From: Burkholderia stabilis
GTDB taxonomy: Bacteria > Pseudomonadota > Gammaproteobacteria > Burkholderiales > Burkholderiaceae
DNA length: 64,000 nt
Assembly (NCBI RefSeq): GCF_001742165.1
Contig: NZ_CP016444.1
Coordinates: 620,001 to 684,000 of the forward strand
Direction of reading: 5' to 3'
Numbering within the stretch: position 1 is the stretch's first letter; each line of letters begins with the position of its first letter. A program made the translations under genes and the position numbers. Below are positions 17,955 through 25,982 of the stretch, one piece after another. The notes under the pieces were generated by a model, which saw nothing but the letters and a program-made list of their open reading frames with translations, ran no database searches and was not told the origin of the DNA.

Positions 17955-19010
17955 ATGACCAGCACGACGACAATCTCTCCGAAGCTCCTTCACAAGAATT
18001 CGACCAACGACGTCCTGTTGACGCGTCCGCGCAAGGTCTTGCCGTCGCGACTGGTGTCGCCGGCGGCGCGCGAACACCCGGACGGCGACGTGGCCGCGCT
18101 CGAACGCCTCTACGAATCCGATGGCGCCGGCGGGCGCATCCTGCGTGCGGCGCCGGAGCGCGGATTCGCGACCGGGCAGCCGTTCGCCGATGTCGCGAAG
18201 GAAGACGTCATTCGCGGCGTGCCGCACCAGGTGATCGACAGCCTGCGCACGCACGCGGACGTACCGGTCGGCGACGATGCGATCGAAGGGTTCCTGACGC
18301 ACCACGGCGTGTCGGCGCGCTCGACGAGCTTCGAATTCGTCAATCTCGCGGATCACTACTTCTTCTACCGGAAGCCGCACGAGCACGTGCCCGGCATCAT
18401 GCTGCTGGAAGCGGCGCGGCAGGCGATCTATTACCAGCTGTACACGTACTCGAAGCATGCGCTCGGCAAGGTGACCGTGAGCCTCAGCGAGCTCAACGCG
18501 AAATTCCTTGCGTACGCGGAGCTGATGTATTCGATCGAGATCGTGATCGACGACCTGACCGGTACGGACGACCTGCAGCCGCACGAGGTGCGCTACTCGT
18601 CGTCGTTCTATCAGCGCGGCGCGCTGATCGCACGGATCGATTCGGTGGCGCCCGTCATCGGGCTCGACAAGTTCAAGCTCGCGCGCAATGCGTGCCTGTT
18701 CGACGCCGAGCATTTCGCGCCGCTGCCGAGCGCGCCGGTCATCTCGCTGCTCACGTCGGACGGGCTGGGACAGTCGATCGTCGCGCTCAGGAAGATCGGC
18801 AAGCAGTCGTGCGTGACCAGCGCCGCCAAATTCGGCGACGCGTCCAATGCGCTCCTGACGGTCATCTATGACGGCGACATCTGCTTCAAGGCACCCGTCA
18901 CGCGCGCAGGCCAGGACGAGGACGGCATCACGTGGGATTTCGGTCACGTCGAGTACGCGGAGCTGGAGCGCCTGAAGGAAATGATCAAGCGCGGCTTCGC
19001 GGTGCGTTGA
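17955..19010 (+). CDS. AfsA-type hotdog-fold protein (A-factor biosynthesis-like)
   Basis: 351 residues, starting 9 bases after the previous stop. The AfsA signature is clear near residues 135-160: HYFFYRKPHEHVPGIMLLEAARQAIYY. AfsA enzymes join a beta-ketoacyl-ACP to dihydroxyacetone phosphate, giving a butenolide precursor of gamma-butyrolactone signals. Streptomyces AfsA has two such repeats; here I see only one HVPG motif, while the last ~100 residues end in HVEYAELERLKEMIKRGF, which faintly resembles the end of a PilZ domain. So the chemistry may differ. FabH and ACP upstream and reductases downstream fit a butenolide-like pathway. Confidence 0.8.
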   Translation: MTSTTTISPKLLHKNSTNDVLLTRPRKVLPSRLVSPAAREHPDGDVAALERLYESDGAGGRILRAAPERGFATGQPFADVAKEDVIRGVPHQVIDSLRTHADVPVGDDAIEGFLTHHGVSARSTSFEFVNLADHYFFYRKPHEHVPGIMLLEAARQAIYYQLYTYSKHALGKVTVSLSELNAKFLAYAELMYSIEIVIDDLTGTDDLQPHEVRYSSSFYQRGALIARIDSVAPVIGLDKFKLARNACLFDAEHFAPLPSAPVISLLTSDGLGQSIVALRKIGKQSCVTSAAKFGDASNALLTVIYDGDICFKAPVTRAGQDEDGITWDFGHVEYAELERLKEMIKRGFAVR

Positions 19011-19014
19011 ACGG

Positions 19015-20160
19015 ATGGTCGAGCACGCTGCCATGCCAATGAGTCATTTTGAGAACCTGACGATGCCGCTCGCGATCGGGTCCGGCCTGATCGTACCGAA
19101 CCGGATGTACTTCTCGTCCGTCGGTTTCGACGTGTGCGATCCGACGGGGCGTCCGCTGCCCGAATTCTTCGACATCTACGCGTCGATCATGCAGGGCGGA
19201 TGCGGCTTCGGATTCCTCGGCAATTCGTCGGTCGATCCGGATTCGCAGTACACGGACCGGAGCCTGAAGCTGACGTCCCCGTCGCACGCCGACGATCTGC
19301 GTCCGGTCTTCGAGGCCGCGCGGCGCCTCGGCTTTCCGCTGGGCGTCCAGCTTCAGCATTACGGCGTTCACGCGCCCGCGACCGGCGACGGTGGGCACGC
19401 GGTGGAAGGCGACGTCACGTCGGTGGGCGACGAACAGATCGGCCAGTACATCGACCACTTTTGCGAGGCGGCTCGCCAGGCGCTGTCGATCGGCGCGCCG
19501 GTGCTGCAGATCCACGCAGCCAACGGTTATCTGCTGAGCAGCTTCCTGTCGCCGCGAACGAATCGTCGCACCGACCGATGGGGCGGGTCGCCCATTGGCC
19601 GCGCGCGGATTCTGCTGGAAATCGTGCAACGCGTGCGTGCGCTGGCCGCCGATCGCGCAGCGATCTTCGTGCGCCTGCAGATCGACGACGGCTTTGGCGA
19701 GGCCGGGTTGCAGGTCGAGCAGCTGGGCGACGTGGTCGCGGCGCTCGAGGAGGCGGGCGCCGACGCGATCACCTGCGCGACCGGCGTGGCCGGAACGTTC
19801 GGGAAGTTTCTCGCGGACCGCGACTACTCGCTGGCGCTGTCACGCCATGCGGTGCGATTCCTGAAGCGGACGACGCGGCTGCCCATCGGCTTCGCGGCCA
19901 ACCTCGACAGCCTTGCGACGGCCGAGGCGATTGTCGCGAGCGGCGATGCCGACTTCATCGGCTTCGGGCGCGCGATCGTTGCGGATCACCATTTCGTGTG
20001 GAAGGAATTGTCGGGGCGCGCGGCCGAAGTCGATCGCTGCCGGTGGGATTCGTATTGTCTGCGAGACAAGAAGGAGCCGCTGGCGGATCGGGTCTTCTGC
20101 TGCGTCAACCCTCGCTATCTTCGGCCTCAAATCATTCAGATGAAATACCAGGAGAACTGA
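19015..20160 (+). CDS. Old-yellow-enzyme-like NADH:flavin oxidoreductase
   Basis: About 381 residues, FMN-binding TIM barrel. Seen: LGVQLQHYG, the substrate-anion pair in QIHAANGYLLSSF (His and Asn), and the block LSPRTNRRTDRWGGS. The C-terminal strand carries the FMN phosphate site (ADFIGFGRAIVAD). It lacks the C-terminal 4Fe-4S/FAD extension of dienoyl-CoA reductases, so it is a classical OYE reducing C=C next to a carbonyl. In this cluster it would reduce a butenolide or enone made after the AfsA step. Start uncertain: ATGs at 19015, 19033 and 19039 are all in frame, 4 to 28 bases after the previous stop. Confidence 0.88.
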   Translation: MVEHAAMPMSHFENLTMPLAIGSGLIVPNRMYFSSVGFDVCDPTGRPLPEFFDIYASIMQGGCGFGFLGNSSVDPDSQYTDRSLKLTSPSHADDLRPVFEAARRLGFPLGVQLQHYGVHAPATGDGGHAVEGDVTSVGDEQIGQYIDHFCEAARQALSIGAPVLQIHAANGYLLSSFLSPRTNRRTDRWGGSPIGRARILLEIVQRVRALAADRAAIFVRLQIDDGFGEAGLQVEQLGDVVAALEEAGADAITCATGVAGTFGKFLADRDYSLALSRHAVRFLKRTTRLPIGFAANLDSLATAEAIVASGDADFIGFGRAIVADHHFVWKELSGRAAEVDRCRWDSYCLRDKKEPLADRVFCCVNPRYLRPQIIQMKYQEN

Positions 20161-20162
20161 AC

Positions 20163-20933
20163 ATGACATTTAACGGAAAAGTTGCACTGATTTCGGGCGG
20201 CACGCGTGGCATCGGCCTGAGCGCCGCGCAGTCGCTGGTCGACGCGGGCGCGTTCTGCTACGTGACCGGACGCAACGAGGACGACGGCCGTCGTGCGCAG
20301 GAACTGCTCGGCGAGAACGGACGCTACGTGGCAACCGACGTCACCGACGAGAACGCGGTTGCCGGCCTCTTCGACCTGATCGAATCCCGCCATGGCCGCC
20401 TCGATCTCGCGGTCAACAACGCCGGCGTGACGACCAAGCGCGCCGCGGTTCGCGAGCTGGACCTGAAGGAATGGAAGCGCGTGCTGGACATCAACCTGGT
20501 CGGCCCGCTGTTGCTGATGTCGCATGAAATCCGCCTGATGGCGCGGCACGAGCGCGCGTCGATCGTCAACGTGTCGTCCTGTGGCGGTGTGCTCGGCCAG
20601 CCGCGTCAAAGCGCGTATTCGACCAGCAAGGCGGCGCTGAACATGCTGACCCAGGTTGCCGCGATCGAGAGCGCGAATCCGACGGAAGGCCAGAACGTGG
20701 TGCGCGTGAATGCCGTGTGTCCCGGCCCGACGCTCGGCGGCATGAATACCGAGGAGCGGCTGCGCGCGAACCCGGAATCGACGCAGGAGAAGATCCAGTC
20801 GACCGCGATGAAGCGCTTCGCGAACCCGGAGGAAATCACGGCCGCGATTCTGTGGCTGCTGAGCGAACAGGCTTCGTACGTGACGGGCACGCTGTTATCC
20901 GTCGACGGCGGATTCGTGGCGGGCAAGTTTTGA
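20163..20933 (+). CDS. Short-chain dehydrogenase/reductase (FabG-like)
   Basis: 256 residues, classical SDR. NADP-binding SGGTRGIG near residues 11-18 followed by VTGRNEDD, NNAGVTT around 85, catalytic Ser in VNVSSCGG, Tyr-x-x-x-Lys in YSTSKAAL. The C-terminal ends YVTGTLLSVDGGF, usual for FabG-type ketoreductases. It starts two bases after the OYE stop with AGGAG ahead, so it is tightly coupled. Likely role: reduction of a keto group or oxidation of an alcohol on the pathway intermediate, possibly while ACP-bound. Confidence 0.88.
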   Translation: MTFNGKVALISGGTRGIGLSAAQSLVDAGAFCYVTGRNEDDGRRAQELLGENGRYVATDVTDENAVAGLFDLIESRHGRLDLAVNNAGVTTKRAAVRELDLKEWKRVLDINLVGPLLLMSHEIRLMARHERASIVNVSSCGGVLGQPRQSAYSTSKAALNMLTQVAAIESANPTEGQNVVRVNAVCPGPTLGGMNTEERLRANPESTQEKIQSTAMKRFANPEEITAAILWLLSEQASYVTGTLLSVDGGFVAGKF

Positions 20934-20954
20934 GCACGATCGCTCAGGGGCGGG

Positions 20955-21749
20955 ATGGCAGGCATCGGAACGACGGAGGGTGACGTGGCGAGCGTTTTCA
21001 TTTCCGGCGTCAGCGACGGGATCGGGCACGCGCTGGCCGCGCACTATCTGGATCGAGGCTGGACCGTGTACGGGCTTGCCCGGCGTCGACCCGATGCTTT
21101 GCTGGCGCACGCAAGGATGGTTTTCAGGCAGTGCGACCTGCAGACGCTCGACGAGACGACGGACTTGTTCGACGGGGCGTTCGCACCCATCGCGCAAGAC
21201 GGTGTGTCCGTCGTCTACCTGAATGCGGGCGTGTCCGGGGCGGCGCCCCGGCGCGCTCGTGAATGTTCGCTCGACGAGATTCAACGGACGCTGACCGTGA
21301 ACACGGTGGCGAACAAGCTGCTGCTCGATGCGTTCATGGCGCTGCCGGTGCGTCCCGGGGTAGTGGTTGCGTCCGCATCGATCGCGGGGGTGCGGTTTCG
21401 CGCCGGGATGCTGCCGTACAGCGTATCGAAGGCCGCGTTGCTGGCGTTGTGCGGGGTCTACGCCGAGGAGTATCCCGACGTGTTTTTCGCGGTGCTGGGC
21501 ATGTGCAACGTCGATACCGCGCTATCGCGCGAGATCGTGTTCAGCCCGCGCATCGCGGAGTTTCCGGAGCATGCCCGATTGAACGAGCGATTCCGCACGC
21601 CGGGCTATGCGGTATCGCCGGAGCGGCGTGCGGCAGATGTGTTCGACCTCATTCATCCGGCGCCGGATGAACGCCTGACGAGCGGCCGGTTCGTCGAGAT
21701 TCGGGCGCTGCTCGCTCCGCACGGATCGGAGCAACGTGTCGCCGGGTAA
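20955..21749 (+). CDS. Second, divergent short-chain dehydrogenase/reductase
   Basis: About 254-264 residues. SDR features: SGVSDGIGHALA (nucleotide loop), YLNAGVSG in place of NNAG, Ser in VVASASIAG, and YSVSKAAL as the catalytic Tyr/Lys pair. It is clearly different from the preceding SDR and lacks the FabG-type C-terminus, ending instead SGRFVEIRALL. Two starts are possible: ATG at 20955 and GTG at 20985, the latter with GGAGGG just upstream and beginning directly at the first strand. Two SDRs suggest two separate redox steps or a reductase/dehydratase split. Confidence 0.82.
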   Translation: MAGIGTTEGDVASVFISGVSDGIGHALAAHYLDRGWTVYGLARRRPDALLAHARMVFRQCDLQTLDETTDLFDGAFAPIAQDGVSVVYLNAGVSGAAPRRARECSLDEIQRTLTVNTVANKLLLDAFMALPVRPGVVVASASIAGVRFRAGMLPYSVSKAALLALCGVYAEEYPDVFFAVLGMCNVDTALSREIVFSPRIAEFPEHARLNERFRTPGYAVSPERRAADVFDLIHPAPDERLTSGRFVEIRALLAPHGSEQRVAG

Positions 21750-21784
21750 TCTTTTTCCAAAATTTGAACGTAAGGAGCACGACC

Positions 21785-22102
21785 ATGCAGGATCAACTGA
21801 ATGCAATGCTGACCGAGGCGATCAAGAGCCAGGACCCGTATCTCGAGCACCCGGTCGATCTGTCTCTGGGGCGCGACGCGAAGCTGTACGCGGAAGCGGG
21901 GCAGCTCGACTCGCTGAGTCTCGTGACGATCATCGCCGATCTCGAAGAGGCGATCTTCAAGAGCCTGGGCGTGCGCCTGCAACTTGCCAACGAGCGCGAC
22001 CTGGCCGTCGAGAACTCGCCGTTCAACACGTTCGGGCGGATGATCGACTATATCGAGGAGCGAGTCCGCGAAGCGTTGCAGAAGGCCACCGAGGCCGCGT
22101 GA
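21785..22102 (+). CDS. Acyl carrier protein 2 of the AfsA-type cluster
   Basis: 105 residues from the ATG at 21785, behind AAGGAG. Carrier site Ser43 in AGQLDSLSLVTIIADLEEAI, a canonical DSL. Helix 1 is preceded by an unusually long charged N-terminus, and the tail VREALQKATEAA is helical. It is unlike ACP1 (14727) in sequence and length, so the two probably serve different steps, for example a fatty chain versus a different acyl or aminoacyl group. It overlaps the phosphopantetheinyl transferase start (GTGA), giving direct coupling to the enzyme that activates it. Confidence 0.83.
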   Translation: MQDQLNAMLTEAIKSQDPYLEHPVDLSLGRDAKLYAEAGQLDSLSLVTIIADLEEAIFKSLGVRLQLANERDLAVENSPFNTFGRMIDYIEERVREALQKATEAA

Positions 22103-22866
22103 GCGTCACGGGGGCGCGTGCGATGCAGACGCACGGCACAGGTTCGGTATGGCCCGAGCCGGGCTGCCCGCCGCTGTGGGATACAGCCCGGGCGGGGACT
22201 GTGCTGGTGCGTTACGCTGACGCGCGCCCGTTGACGGTGACGTGGGCCAATCTGGCTGGCGCGCCCGCCGGCGACGAGCGGGTGCTGTCGGATGCGGAAT
22301 GGGCCCGTGCGCGGGACATCGACGACGACGGCCGCCGCGCGCGCTTCGTCGCCGGGCGAGCGTTCGTGCGTCGCGCGCTCGGGGGCTGCATCGACGGCGA
22401 GCCTTATGGCGGCGAGTTCGTCGCGGGCAAGTTCGGGAAACCCGGTTTGCCGTCGCCTCATTCGTCGCTTGGCTTCAACGTGTCGCATGCCGGCGACCTG
22501 ATCGTCGCGGCGATCAGGCCGGGGGGCGCGATCGGCGTGGACATCGAGCGGCGCGACCGCGCGATCCCGCCGAAGCTGACGGATATCGTCTTCAACCGCG
22601 ACGAACAGGACTGCCTGTCGCGATGCGGCGACTGGCGTGTCGCTTTCCTGCTCGGTTGGACATGCAAGGAAGCGGTGCTCAAGTGCGTGGGCTGCGGACT
22701 GCTTCGCGATCCGAAGCGCATCAAGGTATTCGTCGACGACGACGGCGTGCGGGATGCGATTGCGTACGAGTATTCCGAACAGGGCGAGCTGGTCGGAACT
22801 TACCGGATCATTCCGCTGCCTTGGGTGCGGGACATGCTGGGGGTGATGGCGATTCGATGCGAGTGA
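22099..22866 (+). CDS. Sfp-type 4'-phosphopantetheinyl transferase
   Basis: About 255 residues. The Sfp/AcpT family motifs are intact: AIGVDIERRDR (Mg and CoA site) and GWTCKEAVLKCVGCGL (the WxxKEA motif), preceded by the FNVSHAGDL block. It transfers phosphopantetheine from CoA to the serine of carrier proteins, almost certainly the two ACPs of this cluster. I place the start at the GTG at 22099 overlapping the ACP2 stop; the ATG at 22123 is an alternative. It closes the biosynthetic run. Confidence 0.9.
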   Translation: MSVTGARAMQTHGTGSVWPEPGCPPLWDTARAGTVLVRYADARPLTVTWANLAGAPAGDERVLSDAEWARARDIDDDGRRARFVAGRAFVRRALGGCIDGEPYGGEFVAGKFGKPGLPSPHSSLGFNVSHAGDLIVAAIRPGGAIGVDIERRDRAIPPKLTDIVFNRDEQDCLSRCGDWRVAFLLGWTCKEAVLKCVGCGLLRDPKRIKVFVDDDGVRDAIAYEYSEQGELVGTYRIIPLPWVRDMLGVMAIRCE

Positions 22867-22930
22867 CGCGCGGGCGCGGTCACGGGTCAAGCCGGTTCGC
22901 GTCAGCCGCGCTCCATGCGGTATCGCATCG

Positions 22931-22949
22931 CTGACGAGGCCTCCGTCAG
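22931..22949. terminator. Stem-loop between convergent genes
   Basis: CTGACG and CGTCAG pair as a 6-bp stem around aggcctc, between the convergent PPTase and the GGDEF/EAL gene. No T-run; weak candidate for a shared terminator. Confidence 0.3.
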
Positions 22950-22987
22950 TGAGTTACAGCCTCCCGACGAATTCCCGATAACGCCAG

Positions 22988-25051
22988 TCAACGCGACGAC
23001 GCCGTCTCGGTAAAGTTCTCGGCGGGCATCGGCCGCCCGAGCAGATAGCCCTGTAGCGAATCGCAGCCGAGTTCCGTCAGGAATTTCTGCTGTGCAACGG
23101 TCTCGACGCCCTCGGCAACGATCGTCAGGTTGAGCGTTCGGCCCAGCGCGATGATCGCGGACACGATCGCAGCGTCCTCGGTATCGTGCGTGAGGTCCCT
23201 GACGAAGCCGCGATCGATCTTCAGTTCGCTGGCCGGTAGTCGTTTGAGATAGAGCAGGCTCGAATAACCGGTCCCGAAATCGTCGATCGAAATCCGCACG
23301 CCCATGCCTTGAAGCTGCTGCAGAATGCACAAGCTCGCGTCGGCGTTGCGCATCGCGGTCGATTCGGTGATTTCCAGCGTCAGACAACCCGGTTCCAGCG
23401 CGTGGCGTTCGAGCGCTTCACGGACGGTTTGCACGAGCCGCTCGTGGTTGAACTGCAGCGCGGACAGGTTGACCGCGACATTCCAGCCCGTGCGCCCCGC
23501 ATCGCGCCATTCGCGCATCTGTCGGCATGCTTCGTCAAGTACCCACGTGCCGATCGGCACGATCAGCCCCGTCCTTTCCGCGAGCGGAATGAACTGCGCC
23601 GGCGAGATCAGCCCGCGAGCCGGATGCATCCAGCGCAGGAGTGCCTCGACGCCGACGATCGGGCCATCCGGCGCCTCGAACTTGGGCTGGTAATGGAGCA
23701 CCAGCTCGCGGCGCTCGAGCGCGAAACGCAAATCCTGAACGAGTTGCAACTGCTCGTGCACGTTCGCGTTCATCGATGCTTCGAAGAGGCAATACGCATT
23801 GCGACCGCTTGCCTTCGCGTGATACATCGCGGCGTCGGCATTGGTCAGGAGGTCGTGTTGCCTGGTACCGTTGAACGGGTAGAACGCAATGCCGATGCTG
23901 GTCGACACGCGCAGTGCGTGATTCGCGATGTCGAACGGCTGCTGGATCGCCCAGATGAGCTTCTCCGCGACCACGGCGGCGTCAGCCGGGTCGCCGACGT
24001 TCACGATCACGACGAATTCGTCGCCGCCGACGCGCGCGACGGTGTCCTGTGCACGAACGGTCTCCTCGATGCGCCGTGCGACCTGAACCAGCAGCAGATC
24101 GCCGACGTGGTGGCCGTATGCATCGTTGACGGCCTTGAATCCGTCGAGATCCATGAACATCAGCGCAAAGCTCGCGTTCGAGCGATTGGCAACCTGGATC
24201 GCCTGATCGATACGGTCTTCCAGCAGCATCCGGTTGGGGAGCCGGGTCAGGTTGTCGTGCAGCGCCAGGTAGGTCAGGTTCCGGTTGGCTTCGGCAAGCG
24301 AATGCGCGAGCACCGAAGTTCGTTCCTCGAGCCGCAGATTCAACACCGAGGTCAGCAGTGCGATGGCGAGCACCGCCAGCGTCACGATAACGATCAGAAT
24401 TGCCAACCAGTTGTTGTTTACACTGTTTCGTATCGCGCCACACACGCTGCCGGCCGGAAATTGCGCGGCAGCCATGCCCGTGTAGTGCAGGCCGACGATC
24501 GCAGTCGCCATGACGATCGCGGCGGCCATCCGAAAGATCCACGCCATCGACGCGTGGCGACGCAGCGTGAGCGTAATCCATAGCGCCGTACCCGACGCAA
24601 CGATCGCGATCAGGATCGACAGGCAGAAGACGGCGGGAACGTATCGAATGCCGGGCGACATGTCCATTGCGGCCATACCGGTGTAGTGCACGCCTGCCAC
24701 GCCGAATCCCATGAGCAACGCACCGCCACAGAGGCGCGGCCGCGTCAGCGTATCCCGGGTGATCAACCATAGCGCGAGCCCGGATAACGCGATCGCAATC
24801 AGCAGCGACAGCAACGTAACGGCCGGGTCGTAACCGAGCGGAATCGGCAACGTGAAGGCCAGCATGCCGATGAAGTGTGTCGACCAGATGCCGATGCCCA
24901 TCACGAACGTACCGCCGGCGAACCACCAGTGCGCCGCGCGCCCTCTGGCGGTACCGATCCTGCCCGCTATGTCCAGCCCGGTATACGAGCAGAGAATGGC
25001 GATCAGTACCGATAACAGGACGAGTAGAGGGTTGTGGCTGCCGTGGAGCAT
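22988..25051 (-). CDS. MHYT-GGDEF-EAL cyclic-di-GMP signalling protein
   Basis: 687 residues. The N-terminal MHYT sensor spans seven membrane helices with the three copper/gas-linked motifs STHFIGM, GVHYTGM and GLHYTGM. It is followed by a coiled linker, a GGDEF domain with intact ARVGGDEFVVIV active site, and an EAL domain with GVEALLRWMHP and DDFGTGYSSLLYLKRLP. Both catalytic motifs look competent, so it may be a bifunctional cyclase/phosphodiesterase. MHYT is proposed to sense O2, CO or NO through bound metal. It is convergent with the biosynthetic cluster and probably unrelated to it. Confidence 0.93.
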   Translation of the reverse strand: MLHGSHNPLLVLLSVLIAILCSYTGLDIAGRIGTARGRAAHWWFAGGTFVMGIGIWSTHFIGMLAFTLPIPLGYDPAVTLLSLLIAIALSGLALWLITRDTLTRPRLCGGALLMGFGVAGVHYTGMAAMDMSPGIRYVPAVFCLSILIAIVASGTALWITLTLRRHASMAWIFRMAAAIVMATAIVGLHYTGMAAAQFPAGSVCGAIRNSVNNNWLAILIVIVTLAVLAIALLTSVLNLRLEERTSVLAHSLAEANRNLTYLALHDNLTRLPNRMLLEDRIDQAIQVANRSNASFALMFMDLDGFKAVNDAYGHHVGDLLLVQVARRIEETVRAQDTVARVGGDEFVVIVNVGDPADAAVVAEKLIWAIQQPFDIANHALRVSTSIGIAFYPFNGTRQHDLLTNADAAMYHAKASGRNAYCLFEASMNANVHEQLQLVQDLRFALERRELVLHYQPKFEAPDGPIVGVEALLRWMHPARGLISPAQFIPLAERTGLIVPIGTWVLDEACRQMREWRDAGRTGWNVAVNLSALQFNHERLVQTVREALERHALEPGCLTLEITESTAMRNADASLCILQQLQGMGVRISIDDFGTGYSSLLYLKRLPASELKIDRGFVRDLTHDTEDAAIVSAIIALGRTLNLTIVAEGVETVAQQKFLTELGCDSLQGYLLGRPMPAENFTETASSR

Positions 25052-25534
25052 CGGGTGATTTGTTTCATTCTTGAGTCGGCGGTTCTGCCGGACATGAATC
25101 GGGCGAGCAGCGCAGCGTCAACGTGTCGAGAAGCATTCGAATGCTGCCATATCGGCAACTTTTCGTGCAACTTTACTCGCGCCGGATTGATTGGCGACGC
25201 GCGCCACGCGCTCGCCGACGACCGGCGATCGGGTCTGCAGTTTTGCTCGCGGCGGTACGGGAGCACAGTCCGCGGGTGTCATGGCGCATTCGGGGCAAGG
25301 CAGTACAGTTCACCGGCGATGACAGGTAGTCGCTCCTGAAAGATCGCCATGATTCGTATCGGCAATTGCCCGATTCGTCGGCATGGCCGCCGCTGGCGAC
25401 CTGTCACCGGTAGCATTTGAACGAGCTACGCGCTCGTGGTGAACTTCACGGCTCTGGAAGAGCGAGGACGCTAGTCGACGCTGCGCGGGAACACAAGCCG
25501 CCAGGTCATCGCGTTCCGTAAAATGAAACGACCC
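25052..25534. other. Gene-poor scarred region
   Basis: About 480 bases upstream of the MHYT gene with no supported coding region. The first part must hold the promoter of that gene. Beyond about 25300 the sequence looks like mixed remnants leading into an IS3-type fragment. Confidence 0.35.
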
Positions 25535-25612
25535 GGTTGGGCACGCAGGCACAGCCCGCTTGAGCGCGGCCGCGATCTGCTCCACCGAGTATTGCTTGCG
25601 CTTCATCGCCAA
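25535..25612 (-). pseudogene. IS3-family OrfA N-terminal fragment
   Basis: On the minus strand from the ATG at 25606 (or 25612) the frame reads MKRKQYSVEQIAAALKRA, the hallmark first helix of IS3-family OrfA proteins of the IS407/IS2 type. Resemblance fades after about 20 residues and no helix-turn-helix or OrfB follows. It is a small remnant marking past transposition at the left border of the GIY-YIG/WYL region. Confidence 0.55.
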
Positions 25613-25679
25613 CTTCCCGTTCCTGCCGGGAAAACTGCCTTCGCAACACCGACACTCATTTGCGTCCAGGATTTCGAGC

Positions 25680-25775
25680 GCAGATCAGTCCATCGACCAC
25701 GAGGTCTTTCAGACTGTCGTGACCGCGATGCTCTTCGAGCGCGAATGGCTTGTCCGGTATCGACCGGATCGAATT
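25680..25775 (+). pseudogene. Possible fragment of a WYL-domain regulator
   Basis: In one frame this stretch reads IDHEVFQTVVTAMLFEREWLVRYR, closely similar in pattern to the start of a WYL domain and to residues of the intact regulator at 27094 (IEDGVFDAVSNALYANLWLEVTYQ). No helix-turn-helix, WYL core or WCX tail follows. It could be a leftover of a related regulator; the similarity is short and could be chance. Confidence 0.3.
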
Positions 25776-25982
25776 ATTTCGGCGCCGGGTAACGTGCTCG
25801 GCGGTTGCATGCCAATCAAGTGAAGCGGGTAAAGAAATGAAGCGATTGGCCGTTAACAACAATCGTTGACGGCGTAATAACGCATGGCGAGTGTGCGTCG
25901 AGCAGCGAGCGTTCGGCTTTCAACCAGGCTCGAAGTACTCGCAAAAACCGTTGGCGAGCTCCAACCAGAACGAAGAGACAAT

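Noticed and set aside
16086..19034. 982-codon minus-strand frame opposite the asparagine-synthetase and AfsA genes
   Set aside because: Arg-rich antisense shadow spanning two unrelated genes, no motifs.
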